Below are positions 29,595-37,953 of a stretch of 64,000 nt of DNA, in pieces; position 1 is the stretch's first letter, and the number at the start of each line of letters is the position of its first letter. Below the pieces are notes generated by a model. The model was not told the origin of the DNA and searched no databases. It saw only the letters and a list, made by a program, of their open reading frames with translations. This DNA comes from Limisphaerales bacterium (GTDB taxonomy: Bacteria; Verrucomicrobiota; Verrucomicrobiia; Limisphaerales; SXTU01), in assembly GCA_009773355.1 (NCBI GenBank), contig WRPG01000004.1:1-64000 (forward strand), written 5' to 3'. Position numbers and translations under genes: made by a program.

Positions 29595-30731
29595 TTACTT
29601 CATCTCGACGCGGATCTGCCGGGCGTCGTTCAGGCCAAGTTCGAGCAGGGCGGCGTTCTTGTAGAGTTCGGCGGCGAATTTCGCGGAGGGAATCCCCGCC
29701 TTCTGCCGCTGCGCCTCCAGTTCCGCCAGCGAGAGGGTATCGAGCGCGACGGGGTCCTTCGAGAAACGGAGCTGGCTCAACGGCGCGGCGTAGTGCAGCC
29801 GCGTGAGCTGCTCACCCTGATACTGGCAGATCAGCGCGTCGGTGATGCAGAGCGCGAGCCGGTCGTAGAGTGCGGGCAGCGCGAAAATCTCCGGCACCGC
29901 CTCGGCGAGCGCGCGGGCGGTGGACTCGAAGCGCAGGGTGTTGTCCACGCTGCCCAGCGCGAGGCTGTAGAAGTGCCCGCCCACGCCGGCGAGGTTGTGG
30001 TTCATCAGCGGCGCGATGCTGATGTGCCGCGTGATGTCCCGCGCGACCAGCTTCGAGAAGTGGGACTTGCGCCCGATGCCGTCGCCCTTCCTGCCGAACT
30101 CGGCGTCGCCCCAGATCAAGTTCCCGAGCAGCGAGTTTTCGTAATAGGTCTTGTCGTCCCAGCCCGCGCTGGCGGCGGAGGAGATGCGCACGCCGTAGCG
30201 GGCCGCCAGCTCGAAGTAGCCGGCGATGCGCAAGTCCACGAGCTGCTTGTCCCAGATGACGATGTGCTTGGGCGGCAGCCCGGCGGCGAGCAGGCCCTCC
30301 ACCACCGCCGCGACCACCGACGGTCTGGTCCCGCTCGTGTGGCCGGCCCCGGAGAAAACTTTTAGCCCGACCACATCGTTGGTCTTCACCACGCTGCGCC
30401 AGGCCTCCGCAACGGTCGGCTTGCCCGTGTGCGCAAGGATGCCGCGCTCCATCATCGCGCGAACCACGTCCGGTCGCGGCGTGAAGGCTTCCATCGCCTG
30501 CGCATCCTGCACGACGACGACGCGGGCCTGCGGGAGCTGCGGCGGAGCGGTGAGCGGCGGGGCGGCGGCGAAGCTCCAAATCCCAAGCTCCAAGCTCCAG
30601 AGAATCACCAAGCTCCAAATCCCAAGAGCACGCGGGCCCAATCCGACGCTCGCCTCTCTTGGAGCTTGGTGTTTGGGGCTTCTTTGGAGCTTGGAGCTTG
30701 GAGCTTGGGCTTTATCCCCACGCGCATCCAT
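29595..30731 (-). CDS. DUF362-like protein with repeat-derived N-terminus
   Basis: 378 residues from ATG 30731 (MDARGDKAQ); GTG 30791 would add 20 residues. From about residue 65 on it matches DUF362: RVVVVQDAQAMEAF, VGLKVFSGAGHTSGTRPSVV, HIVIWDKQLVDLRIAGYFEL, HISIAPLMNHNLAGVGGHFY. The family is a predicted iron-sulfur or metal-dependent protein of unknown reaction. The first 60 residues are translated from the palindromic short-period element at 30572-30709: SSKLQRSPKHQAP, then LGIWSLVILWSLELGIWSFA, which is hydrophobic enough to be a signal peptide core ending SFAAAPP. No other export signal is present. Confidence 0.78.
   Translation of the reverse strand: MDARGDKAQAPSSKLQRSPKHQAPREASVGLGPRALGIWSLVILWSLELGIWSFAAAPPLTAPPQLPQARVVVVQDAQAMEAFTPRPDVVRAMMERGILAHTGKPTVAEAWRSVVKTNDVVGLKVFSGAGHTSGTRPSVVAAVVEGLLAAGLPPKHIVIWDKQLVDLRIAGYFELAARYGVRISSAASAGWDDKTYYENSLLGNLIWGDAEFGRKGDGIGRKSHFSKLVARDITRHISIAPLMNHNLAGVGGHFYSLALGSVDNTLRFESTARALAEAVPEIFALPALYDRLALCITDALICQYQGEQLTRLHYAAPLSQLRFSKDPVALDTLSLAELEAQRQKAGIPSAKFAAELYKNAALLELGLNDARQIRVEMK
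30572..30709. repeat. AGCTCCA/GGAGCTT 7-mer inverted element with one 11-nt unit, copy 2
   Basis: Left arm: AGCTCCA, AATCCCA, AGCTCCA, AGCTCCA, GAGAATCACCA (11 nt), AGCTCCA, AATCCCA. Right arm: TGGAGCT, TGGTGTT, TGGGGCT, TCTTTGGAGCT (11 nt), TGGAGCT, TGGAGCT. The 11-nt unit stands in the same place as in copies 1 and 3. Translated on the minus strand as the N-terminal hydrophobic region of the DUF362 protein. Confidence 0.93.
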
Positions 30732-30821
30732 CGCCGCGCTTGCTTCCGCAAACCAGCCTTTCCCGGCGCTTTCCTGTGCGTTTCTTGACACTGCGAGCGG
30801 CGGATGTTACCGACGGTCACG

Positions 30822-32471
30822 ATGCTGACCAATCAAAAGTGCGCCGCCGTTGGACGCTGCGCCGCCCTCGCGCTGCTCATGGCGCTCGCGGCCTGCATGC
30901 CGCCGGGGCCGCGCGCGCTGCTGAACGGCGAGCGGCTCATCAAGGAAGGCAAGTTCGACGCCGCCATCGCCGCGCTCACCGAGGCCACGCTCCAGCTCCC
31001 GCGCAACGCGCAGGCGTGGAACCACCTCGGCCTCGCCAACCACAACGCCGGCCGTGCCAACGACGCCCTCCGCGCCTACCGCAAGGCGCTCGACGTGGAC
31101 GTGAACCTCGCCGCCGCGCGCTTCAACCTTGGCTGCCTGCTGCTGGAGATCAACCAGCCGGCCGCTGCCGCCGGCGAGTTTGCCGCCTACACGATGGCGC
31201 AGCCCAAGGCCGTGGACGGCTGGCTCAAGCGCGGTCGCGCCGAGATGCTCGCGCGGCAGCACGACGCCGCAGACAAGAGCTTGCGCGCCGCGCTCACGCT
31301 GAATCCGAAGCAGCCGGAGGTCTGGAACACGCTCGGCATCGTGCAGCTCTATCGCGCCCAGGCCGATCCCCGGCGTGCGGTGGAGCGCTACGCCGACGCC
31401 TTCCTCGCCTTCAACAACGGCGTGCAGCAGCAGGCGAACTACGCGCCCGCGCTCTTCAACGCCGCGCTAGTCTCGCACTTCTACCTGTCCCACCCGGCAC
31501 GCCGCGGGGTGGACCAGCGGCCGTTCGCTTTGGAGAAATACAAGGCCTTCCTGGCCCTGAACCCGACCGTGGACAACCTCGAAGCCATCCAGCAGGTCGT
31601 CGCGCACCTCGAAACGGAGCTTTCGCCGAAGCCGCCGGCCCCCAAGTTTGTCATCGCTCCGCCAACCAACCCGCCGCCCGCCGTCGCTGTCGCGCCGAAA
31701 CCAGAACCACCGCCGCTGCCCCGGCCCGTGCCACCGGTGGAGCCGGTCGCGGCCCCCAAGAAGCCCGAGCCGGAGCCGGTCAAGCCCGTCGTCGTCGCCG
31801 CCGTTGTGAAGCCGGAGCCGCCCGCGCCCAAGCCCGCCCCGGTCGTTCCCAAACCCGCTCCGCCGGCGCCGGTGCCCGTCTTCCGGCCGGAGCCGGTCGC
31901 GCCCGCGCCCAAGCCCGCGCCCCCGCGCGTCGGGGAGGACATCGCGCCCGGCTGGGCTGGTCCGCGCTACGCCTACCTGACGCCCGACGCGCCCACGCCC
32001 GGCTCGCGCGCCGACGCGCAGACGCACTTCGCGGAGGGCCTCGCCATGCAGCGCATCGGCAAGAACAGCGACGCGCTCGCCTCCTATCAGCGGGCCATCC
32101 GCGCGGACGGCGCGTTCTTCGAGGCGTATCACAACCTCGGCATCGTCGCCGCGCAGATGGGCGATCTGCTCAAGTCCACCGCCGCCTACGAGACCGCGCT
32201 GGCGTTGGAGCCGGACTCGGCGAGCGCGCGCTTCAACTTCGCCCTCGCCCTCCAACGCGGCGGCTACCTGCGCGACGCGGCGACGGAGTTGACCAAGCTG
32301 CTCGCGAAGACCCCGGACGACGCGGGCGCGCACTTCGTCCTGGCGAACCTCTACTCGCAGAACTTCAACCAGCCGGGGAAGGCCCGCCCGCATTACGTCC
32401 GCGTGCTGGAGCTGCGCCCGCAGCATCCGCAGGCCACCGCCATCCGCTTCTGGCTGCGGGAAAATCCCTGA
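30822..32471 (+). CDS. TPR-repeat lipoprotein with proline-rich linker
   Basis: 549 residues from ATG 30822 (MLTNQKCAAVGRCAALALLM); ATG 30804 is in frame too. Lipobox LAAC. First TPR block about residues 30-230 (AQAWNHLGLANHNAGRANDA, PEVWNTLGIVQLYRA), then a Pro/Lys/Ala-rich linker of about 110 residues (PPAVAVAPKPEPPPLP and similar), then a second TPR block (FEAYHNLGIVAAQMGDLLKS). TPR proteins mediate protein-protein contacts; as a lipoprotein it would sit on the periplasmic face of a membrane with the linker spanning distance. Partners unknown. Confidence 0.85.
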   Translation: MLTNQKCAAVGRCAALALLMALAACMPPGPRALLNGERLIKEGKFDAAIAALTEATLQLPRNAQAWNHLGLANHNAGRANDALRAYRKALDVDVNLAAARFNLGCLLLEINQPAAAAGEFAAYTMAQPKAVDGWLKRGRAEMLARQHDAADKSLRAALTLNPKQPEVWNTLGIVQLYRAQADPRRAVERYADAFLAFNNGVQQQANYAPALFNAALVSHFYLSHPARRGVDQRPFALEKYKAFLALNPTVDNLEAIQQVVAHLETELSPKPPAPKFVIAPPTNPPPAVAVAPKPEPPPLPRPVPPVEPVAAPKKPEPEPVKPVVVAAVVKPEPPAPKPAPVVPKPAPPAPVPVFRPEPVAPAPKPAPPRVGEDIAPGWAGPRYAYLTPDAPTPGSRADAQTHFAEGLAMQRIGKNSDALASYQRAIRADGAFFEAYHNLGIVAAQMGDLLKSTAAYETALALEPDSASARFNFALALQRGGYLRDAATELTKLLAKTPDDAGAHFVLANLYSQNFNQPGKARPHYVRVLELRPQHPQATAIRFWLRENP

Positions 32472-32476
32472 GCCGG

Positions 32477-33190
32477 CTACTGCGGGAAGACGAAGCGGTT
32501 GGCGTTGGGGCCGGATTCGGCGGCGGCCTGCCGCACCTGCGTTTGCAGACCCGAGGTGGTGATTTGCTGCACGCTTCCGTCGCCAAGCGCGACGTTCCCG
32601 GCCAGGTCGTGATGGGCCATTCTCGTGGACCACACAAGGTTGGTGCTCATGGGGACGAAGGGGGCTGCGCCTCGACTGCTGTAGAGCGGCGCGGAAGCTG
32701 ACGGCGCAACATTGCAGTCACCAGTAAGAATGGCGTTGGGCGTATTGGACCGCGCCCCGATGCCGATGAAGAAGCTCACCGCGTTGTTCTGCATTCGGAC
32801 CAGACTGTCGGACGGGGCCGCAACTCCCCACCCGAACTCTGTGGCTGCTGACCGCCCTGACGTGTCACCGGGGCACCAGAGAATCTTCGCGCTCCCCAGC
32901 TCGTTGGACAGGACGAGGAACTGTGTCCAAGCGCGCCGGTCAAGGCCGCGATCTGTCAGCTCGGGCGTTTCAAAGGGAAAGCGCCCGTCGTGGTCATGGG
33001 CGAATACTTTGAAGGCTAGGGCGACTTGCTTGAGGTTGTTCGCGCACTTGATACGCGGGGCCTTGGCCTTGCAGTTGGGCAGCGCAGGCAGGAGCACTCC
33101 GGCCAGGATGACAATGAGTCCGACGACTACGATCGCTTCAATGAGCGTGAACGCTTGCCGCCGGACTGAGGTCGGGGTTGGAGGTTTCAT
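32477..33190 (-). CDS. Type II secretion pseudopilin-like protein (DUF1559/GspG type)
   Basis: 237 residues. Leader MKPPTPTSVRRQA then FTLIEAIVVVGLIVILAG: a prepilin-type motif, but with Ala instead of Gly before the cleavage site and EA instead of EL. It continues CANNLKQVALAFKVFAHDHD, ILWCPGDTSG and ends with DLAGNVALGDGSVQQITTSG, the H-x-x-GxNVLFxDGHV-like C-terminal block of verrucomicrobial pseudopilins. Processed by a prepilin peptidase if the Ala is tolerated. Lower GC than neighbours. It ends six bases from the convergent TPR gene. Confidence 0.88.
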   Translation of the reverse strand: MKPPTPTSVRRQAFTLIEAIVVVGLIVILAGVLLPALPNCKAKAPRIKCANNLKQVALAFKVFAHDHDGRFPFETPELTDRGLDRRAWTQFLVLSNELGSAKILWCPGDTSGRSAATEFGWGVAAPSDSLVRMQNNAVSFFIGIGARSNTPNAILTGDCNVAPSASAPLYSSRGAAPFVPMSTNLVWSTRMAHHDLAGNVALGDGSVQQITTSGLQTQVRQAAAESGPNANRFVFPQ

Positions 33191-33371
33191 GGTTCACTGG
33201 GTGTTGGTTGGTTGACTGCCGTGGAAAGCAGGCGCGGTGCCGGAGCGATTTCCGCATGAAACCGATACTTTCGCCCACCACGTTGCGCGAGCCACACTCA
33301 CCCGGCGGCTTCCTCACGCCCGCCGCACATTTCCCCTTCTTTTTCCCCCCGCGACGCGGCAAGTTCTCGCC

Positions 33372-34145
33372 ATGCAAGTTGAAGTTGCGAGCTGGCTCAA
33401 CGGACTGACCCCGATGTTCGCCGCCGCCGCCGAGACGGCGACCAAGGCCGCCGCGAAGGCTGGCGAAACCACCGCCGCCGGGCCGTCCGCCGGCCTCTTC
33501 GATGTCCTGCTCATCATCGCCATCGGCCTGGGCTGCTGGCGCGGCAAGAAGCGCGGCATCTCGGAGGAGTTGCTCGATTTCCTGCAATGGCTCGTCATCA
33601 TCGTGGCGGCGGGCTTCCTCTACGCGATGGTGGGCGACCTGCTGGTCCAAGCGAAGCTCCCGCGCCTGTGGGCGAACATCGGCGGCTACATCGCGGTGAT
33701 GATCGTGGTCTCCATCATCTTCGGCCTCATCAAGAAGAGCGTCGGCAACAAGATGGTGGAGAGCGACTTCTTCGGCGGCTGGGAATACCGCCTGGGCATG
33801 GTGGCCGGCGCGATCCGCTACCTGTGCATCTGGATCGTGGTCCTCGCGATGCTGTCCGCGCGCTACTTTGATGCCGCCACCGTCGAGGCGCAGCGCAAGC
33901 TTCAGGAAAAGGAGGTCGGCATCGTCCTCATTCCGTCCTGGGGGATGCTCAATCGCATGGCGTTCTACGACAGCTTCACCGGCCCCTACATCCGCCAGTA
34001 TCTCGCGCACCAGTTGATGCAGCCCGTCGGGCTGGTGAAGCCGCCGCCCAGCGAAAACACCATCGGCAAGCAGCAGCAGCGCGTGCTCGACGACGTGACC
34101 TCCACGCCCAAGCCGACGCCCGCCCCGCCGCCGGAGAAGAAGTAA
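33372..34145 (+). CDS. CvpA family membrane protein
   Basis: 257 residues from ATG 33372 (MQVEVASWLNGL). After an Ala/Thr-rich N-terminus come four hydrophobic helices with the CvpA pattern LFDVLLIIAIGLGCWRGKKR, GISEELLDFLQWLVIIVAAG and FFGGWEYRLGMVAGAIRYLC. E. coli CvpA is linked to colicin V production and envelope stress; the function here is unknown. Pro-rich C-terminal tail. dnaG follows after a short-period repeat element, possibly in the same transcript. Confidence 0.82.
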   Translation: MQVEVASWLNGLTPMFAAAAETATKAAAKAGETTAAGPSAGLFDVLLIIAIGLGCWRGKKRGISEELLDFLQWLVIIVAAGFLYAMVGDLLVQAKLPRLWANIGGYIAVMIVVSIIFGLIKKSVGNKMVESDFFGGWEYRLGMVAGAIRYLCIWIVVLAMLSARYFDAATVEAQRKLQEKEVGIVLIPSWGMLNRMAFYDSFTGPYIRQYLAHQLMQPVGLVKPPPSENTIGKQQQRVLDDVTSTPKPTPAPPPEKK

Positions 34146-34149
34146 TGGA

Positions 34150-34283
34150 AGCCCCAAGCTCCAAGCTCCAAGCTCCAAAGAAACTCCAAGCACCAAGTTC
34201 CAAGGTCAACCGTCGGGAGCTTCGGTTTGGGGATTTGAAATTTGGGATTCCTCTGGAGCTTGGAGCTTGGGATTTGGAGCTTT
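34150..34283. repeat. AGCTCCA/GGAGCTT 7-mer inverted element with one 11-nt unit, copy 3
   Basis: Left arm: three AGCTCCA units, AAGAAACTCCA (11 nt), AGCACCA, AGTTCCA. Right arm: GGAGCTT, CGGTTTG, GGGATTT, GAAATTT, GGGATTCCTCT (11 nt), GGAGCTT, GGAGCTT, GGGATTT, GGAGCTT. It ends one base before the dnaG ATG, so the dnaG leader is the repeat itself. Confidence 0.92.
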
Positions 34284-34284
34284 C

Positions 34285-36318
34285 ATGGCCGGCCTGATTC
34301 CACCGCAGAAGCTCGAGGAAATCCGCGCGGCCAGCGACATCGTGGATGTCATCGGTGGCTACCTCGGTCCGCTCAAGCGCGCGGGCGCAAACTTCGTCAC
34401 GCTCTGCCCGTTCCACCGCGAGAAGTCGCCGAGCTTCAACGTCAATCCGGGCCGCCAGATCTTCCATTGCTTCGGCTGCCACAAGGGCGGCGACGTGTTC
34501 ACCTTCGTCAAGGAATACGAGAACCTCTCCTTCATTGAGGCCGTCCGCCGCCTCGCCGAGCGCGCGCGCATCGTGCTGGAGTTCGAGGACAACCCCCACG
34601 CGAAGCAGGCGCGCGGCGAGAAGGAGTCGCTCCTCCACCTCCACGAGGAAATCTGCAAGCGCTGGCAGACCGCGCTGGCCAACGATGCCGCCGGCCAGAT
34701 CGCCCGCGATTACCTCGCCAAGCGCGGCGTCTCCGCCGAGGCCGTGAAACTCTTCCGCCTCGGCTACGCGCCGGATCTGTGGGACGACACGGTGAACTGG
34801 GCGAAGTCCAAAAACTTCGACCTCAAGCTCGTGGAGCGCGGCGGCCTCGTCATCCGCAAGGAAGGGGCCGACCATTTCTACGACCGCTTCCGGGGCCGGC
34901 TCATGTTCCCGATCTGCGACGAGCAGGGCCGCGTCATCGGCTTCAGCGGGCGCGTGCTCGCGGGCGACGAGAAGACCGCGAAGTATGTCAACTCGCCGGA
35001 GACGCCCATCTTCACCAAGGGCCGCGTCATCTTCGGCCTCGACAAGTCCAAGCGCGCCGTCGCCGACAAGGACTGCGCCATCATCTGCGAGGGCCAACTC
35101 GATCTCATCGCCTGCTTCATGGCCGACGTGAAGAACGTCGTCGCGCCGCAGGGCACCGCGCTCACCGCCGACCACTGCCGCATTCTCAAGCGCTACGCGG
35201 ACGAGGTCGTCCTCTGCTTCGACTCCGACAACGCCGGGCAAAACGCCGCCGTCCGCTCGCTGGACATTTTGCTCGCGAGCGGCCTCGCCATCCGCGTTGC
35301 CACCGTGCCCGCGCCGCACGACCCGGACAGCTACATCAAGGCGAACGGCGGCCCGGCCTTCGAGCAGCTCATCGAGCGCGCGGAAAACTTCTTCGACTAC
35401 TACCTCAACCGGCTGTGTGTGCAGAACGACCTCGGCGCGGACAAGGGGCGTCTCGCCGTCCTGCACGCGATGGGCGAGGCCACGCAGAAGACCGGCAACG
35501 CGGTGCTGATTGACACCTACGCGCAGAAGACCGCCGCGCGGCTCGGCGTGGCGCCGGAGGCCGCACGCGCGGAGTTCAAGAAGATCGCCGCCGCCAAGCC
35601 CAAGTTCGTCCTGCGCACCGACGCGCAGCCCGCAGCCCGTGCCGGTGGTTTGCAACCGCCGTCCACCGCTCCCGGCACGCCCAAGCGCGGCGATTCCAAA
35701 TCGCCGGCACCGGACCCCGACAGTCCGCCCGACGATTACTACGACTCCCAGCCCGCCGCACCCAGCGAAGGCCATTCCGGCGACGTGCTGCCCGGCACCG
35801 ACCCGGCACCGGAGCCGGAAGCCCCGCCGTCGAAGCAGGAGTTCTGGCTGCTACAGGCGCTCTTCCACAGCGACGATCAGATGGAGTGGCTGGCGAACAC
35901 GCTGCGGCTCGAATGGCTCACCCACTTGGGCGTGCGGCAGATCGTCGCCCATCGGCTCGCGGGTTACGCGAACCAGTCGTGGCACGGCCCCGCGCAGTTG
36001 CTCGGTGAGTTGCCCGACGACGCTGCCCGCTCGCTCTGCACGCAGGCGATGGCCGAGAGTGACCGGATGCTGGCGACCCCGCAGCCCCGCGAAGGTGAAG
36101 ATGCCGCGCGCGCGACGCGCATCCAGGCCGAGCGCGAGAAGGCCCGTCTCGCCATGCTCCGCGACGTGCTCACGCGGCTGCGCAACGACTTCATTGACCG
36201 CCGCATGTCGGAGCTGAACCGCGAGCTGAACGCGCCGCAGCTCGAAGACTCCGAGCAAAACTCCCTGCTCCGCGAGCGCGAGCAGTTGCGCCAGCAGAAG
36301 AAGCAGCCGCTGGCGTGA
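34285..36318 (+). CDS. dnaG: DNA primase
   Basis: 677 residues from ATG 34285 (MAGLIPPQKLEEIRAASDIV). Zinc-binding CHC2 domain (CPFHREKSPSF ... HCFGCHKGGDVF), catalytic N-terminal fold, TOPRIM with EGQLDLIACF and LCFDSDNAGQNAA, then a C-terminal helicase-binding region. Synthesises RNA primers at the replication fork. Residues about 452-476, between TOPRIM core and C-terminal domain, are translated from a palindromic element (35639-35710); the flanking stretch is disordered-looking (PDSPPDDYYDSQPA). The start is chosen from the family; the repeat element just upstream replaces a normal leader. Confidence 0.96.
   Translation: MAGLIPPQKLEEIRAASDIVDVIGGYLGPLKRAGANFVTLCPFHREKSPSFNVNPGRQIFHCFGCHKGGDVFTFVKEYENLSFIEAVRRLAERARIVLEFEDNPHAKQARGEKESLLHLHEEICKRWQTALANDAAGQIARDYLAKRGVSAEAVKLFRLGYAPDLWDDTVNWAKSKNFDLKLVERGGLVIRKEGADHFYDRFRGRLMFPICDEQGRVIGFSGRVLAGDEKTAKYVNSPETPIFTKGRVIFGLDKSKRAVADKDCAIICEGQLDLIACFMADVKNVVAPQGTALTADHCRILKRYADEVVLCFDSDNAGQNAAVRSLDILLASGLAIRVATVPAPHDPDSYIKANGGPAFEQLIERAENFFDYYLNRLCVQNDLGADKGRLAVLHAMGEATQKTGNAVLIDTYAQKTAARLGVAPEAARAEFKKIAAAKPKFVLRTDAQPAARAGGLQPPSTAPGTPKRGDSKSPAPDPDSPPDDYYDSQPAAPSEGHSGDVLPGTDPAPEPEAPPSKQEFWLLQALFHSDDQMEWLANTLRLEWLTHLGVRQIVAHRLAGYANQSWHGPAQLLGELPDDAARSLCTQAMAESDRMLATPQPREGEDAARATRIQAEREKARLAMLRDVLTRLRNDFIDRRMSELNRELNAPQLEDSEQNSLLREREQLRQQKKQPLA
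35639..35710. repeat. GTGCCGG-edged palindromic element inside dnaG, arms covarying
   Basis: Left arm 35639-35661 and right arm 35688-35710. Outer edges GTGCCGG and CCGGCAC as in the intergenic copy at 27300. Inner hairpins differ: GGTGGTTTGCAACCGCC (one G-T pair) on the left, GGCGATTCCAAATCGCC on the right. Read in frame as AGGLQPPSTAPGTPKRGDSK. Confidence 0.85.
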
Positions 36319-36383
36319 GGAGCGCAGGTGTCCAACCTGCGGTCAGGTTCTCCTGCATCGCGCAGGTTGGACACCTGCGCTCC
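36319..36383. repeat. GGAGCGC-edged perfect palindrome, copy 3
   Basis: Arms 36319-36341 and 36361-36383, identical to copies 1 and 2, core 19 bases. It begins at the base after the dnaG TGA and ends three bases before the stop of the convergent transporter gene, so it is the entire intergenic region and could terminate both transcripts. Confidence 0.95.
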
Positions 36384-36386
36384 ACT

Positions 36387-37706
36387 TCAGAACACCCGCC
36401 AGCGCGAGAAGAACATCAGCGCCACGAGCGCGAAGAACGGCACGAGGATGGGCAGCGCGTAGCGGAAAAAGTAGTCGCCGAAGCTCGGCGTCTTCACCTT
36501 TGCGGCCTCGGCGATGGACTTGACCATGAAGTTCGGGCCGTTGCCGATGTAGGTCATCGCGCCGAAGAAGACCGCGCCCAGCGAGATGGCGATGAGTTCG
36601 TGGTCGTGCTGCGCGACGAAGGTGGTCATGTCCGCCGGATTGCTCAGGCTCAGATGATGCCGGCCCATCGCGGCGGCGAGAAAGGTCAGGTAGGTGGGCG
36701 CGTTGTCCAGCACGCCGGAGAGCGCGCCGGTGAACCAGTAGAACTTCATCTCGCTGTTGAGGCCCAGCTTGTCCGCGTGGAGTTCGAGGTAATCGAGCGC
36801 GGGCACCATCGTCGCGAAGATGCCCACGAAGAGCCACGCGACCTCCTTCACGGGCGCGAAGGTGAAGTCGTTGGCCTCGTGCACGGGCTTGGGCGTGGTG
36901 AAGTAGGAGCCGACGGCGGCGGCGACCATGAGCGCCTCGCTCAGACCGGGCGGGTTGCGCAGGAAGACGGCGGCAAGGATGAGGCCGAGGAAACCGAGGT
37001 TGTGCAGGCCGTCAATCTTCCACGTCTCCTGCGCGGTTTCCTTGTCGCGGACGGGCTTGGGCGCGCGCAGAAAGTTCTTCGAGTCGAAGGCGTAAAAGAT
37101 GCCAATCAGCCCGAACACCGCGACGCCCCACGCCTCCCAGCAGCGCTCCAGCGTCCACCAGAACGGCACGCCGCGCAGATAGCCGAGGAAGAGCGGCGGG
37201 TCGCCGATGGGCGTGAGGCAGCCGCCGACGTTGCTGACGATGAAGATGAAAAACACGATGTGGAACGCGGTGATGCGATACTTGTTCATCCGAATCCACG
37301 GGCGGATGAGCAGCATGGACGCGCCGGTGGTGCCGATGAAGTTCGCCAGCACCGCGCCGACGAGGAGGAAGACGCAGTTCACCCCCGGTGTGGCCTCGCC
37401 CTTCACGCGGATGTGGATGCCGCCGCTCACCACGAAGAGCGAGCCGATCAGCGCGATGAAGCTGACGTATTCGTGCCCGACGTGAAGCATCCGCACCGGC
37501 GCGTTCAGCGCGAGGACGTAGTAGCCCGCCGTGATCGCGCCCAGCGCGAGCGCGACGTGGTGGTAGTGGTGCTCCCACCAATGCTTGTTGATGAACGGCC
37601 CGGTGGCGATGGCCGCGAGCAGCAACACGAAGGGGAGAATCATCCCCGGATGCGGATCAAGCGTCGGGCCGGCGGCGGCGAGCAGGGTTGGCAGGGCGGC
37701 AAACAT
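36387..37706 (-). CDS. Ion transporter, NhaD/CitM-like sodium:proton antiporter
   Basis: 439 residues with about 11-12 membrane helices. Landmarks of the ion transporter superfamily: NFIGTTGASMLLIRPWIRMN and VSNVGGCLTPIGDPPLFLGY in the first half, and LSGVLDNAPTYLTFLAAAMG plus GAMTYIGNGPNFMVKSIAEA in the second half, the two inverted hairpin repeats. Close in pattern to UIT/NhaD-type antiporters annotated in Bacteroidota and Verrucomicrobiota. Sodium/proton exchange is the likely function; citrate or arsenite-like transport cannot be excluded. Confidence 0.82.
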   Translation of the reverse strand: MFAALPTLLAAAGPTLDPHPGMILPFVLLLAAIATGPFINKHWWEHHYHHVALALGAITAGYYVLALNAPVRMLHVGHEYVSFIALIGSLFVVSGGIHIRVKGEATPGVNCVFLLVGAVLANFIGTTGASMLLIRPWIRMNKYRITAFHIVFFIFIVSNVGGCLTPIGDPPLFLGYLRGVPFWWTLERCWEAWGVAVFGLIGIFYAFDSKNFLRAPKPVRDKETAQETWKIDGLHNLGFLGLILAAVFLRNPPGLSEALMVAAAVGSYFTTPKPVHEANDFTFAPVKEVAWLFVGIFATMVPALDYLELHADKLGLNSEMKFYWFTGALSGVLDNAPTYLTFLAAAMGRHHLSLSNPADMTTFVAQHDHELIAISLGAVFFGAMTYIGNGPNFMVKSIAEAAKVKTPSFGDYFFRYALPILVPFFALVALMFFSRWRVF

Positions 37707-37751
37707 CGCGGCGGATGATTTGGGAAGCGGCGGGACGCGGCAAGTGTCAAT

Positions 37752-37900
37752 GGAGCGCGGACGCCCACGTCCGCATCGCCCTCCTTTCCTCTAGATCCTA
37801 ATCCTGCTCCCGCCGCTGCCTTGCGTGTGAGCAAGATCAGGACTGGGTGGGGAGCTGTGGAATCCTCCACGCCAAATGCGGACGTGGGCGTCCGCGCTCC
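37752..37900. repeat. GGAGCGC-edged perfect palindrome with long core
   Basis: Arms 37752-37776 and 37876-37900 are perfect 25-base reverse complements containing GCGGACGCCCACGTCCGC. The core is 99 bases, the longest among the perfect copies. It lies between the divergent transporter and methyltransferase-glycosyltransferase genes. Confidence 0.95.
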
Positions 37901-37953
37901 AGCCCATTTGCCGCTCGCCAGCCCGCGCCGCTTCCGGTAGCTAGAAGCCGCCC

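Noticed and set aside
28763-34283. GGAGCTT repeats considered as protein-coding repeats (SSKLQAPSSK type frames)
   Set aside because: Two of three copies are purely intergenic and the inverted DNA arms with conserved 7/11-nt phasing explain the pattern better than any protein function; the reading frame differs between copies.
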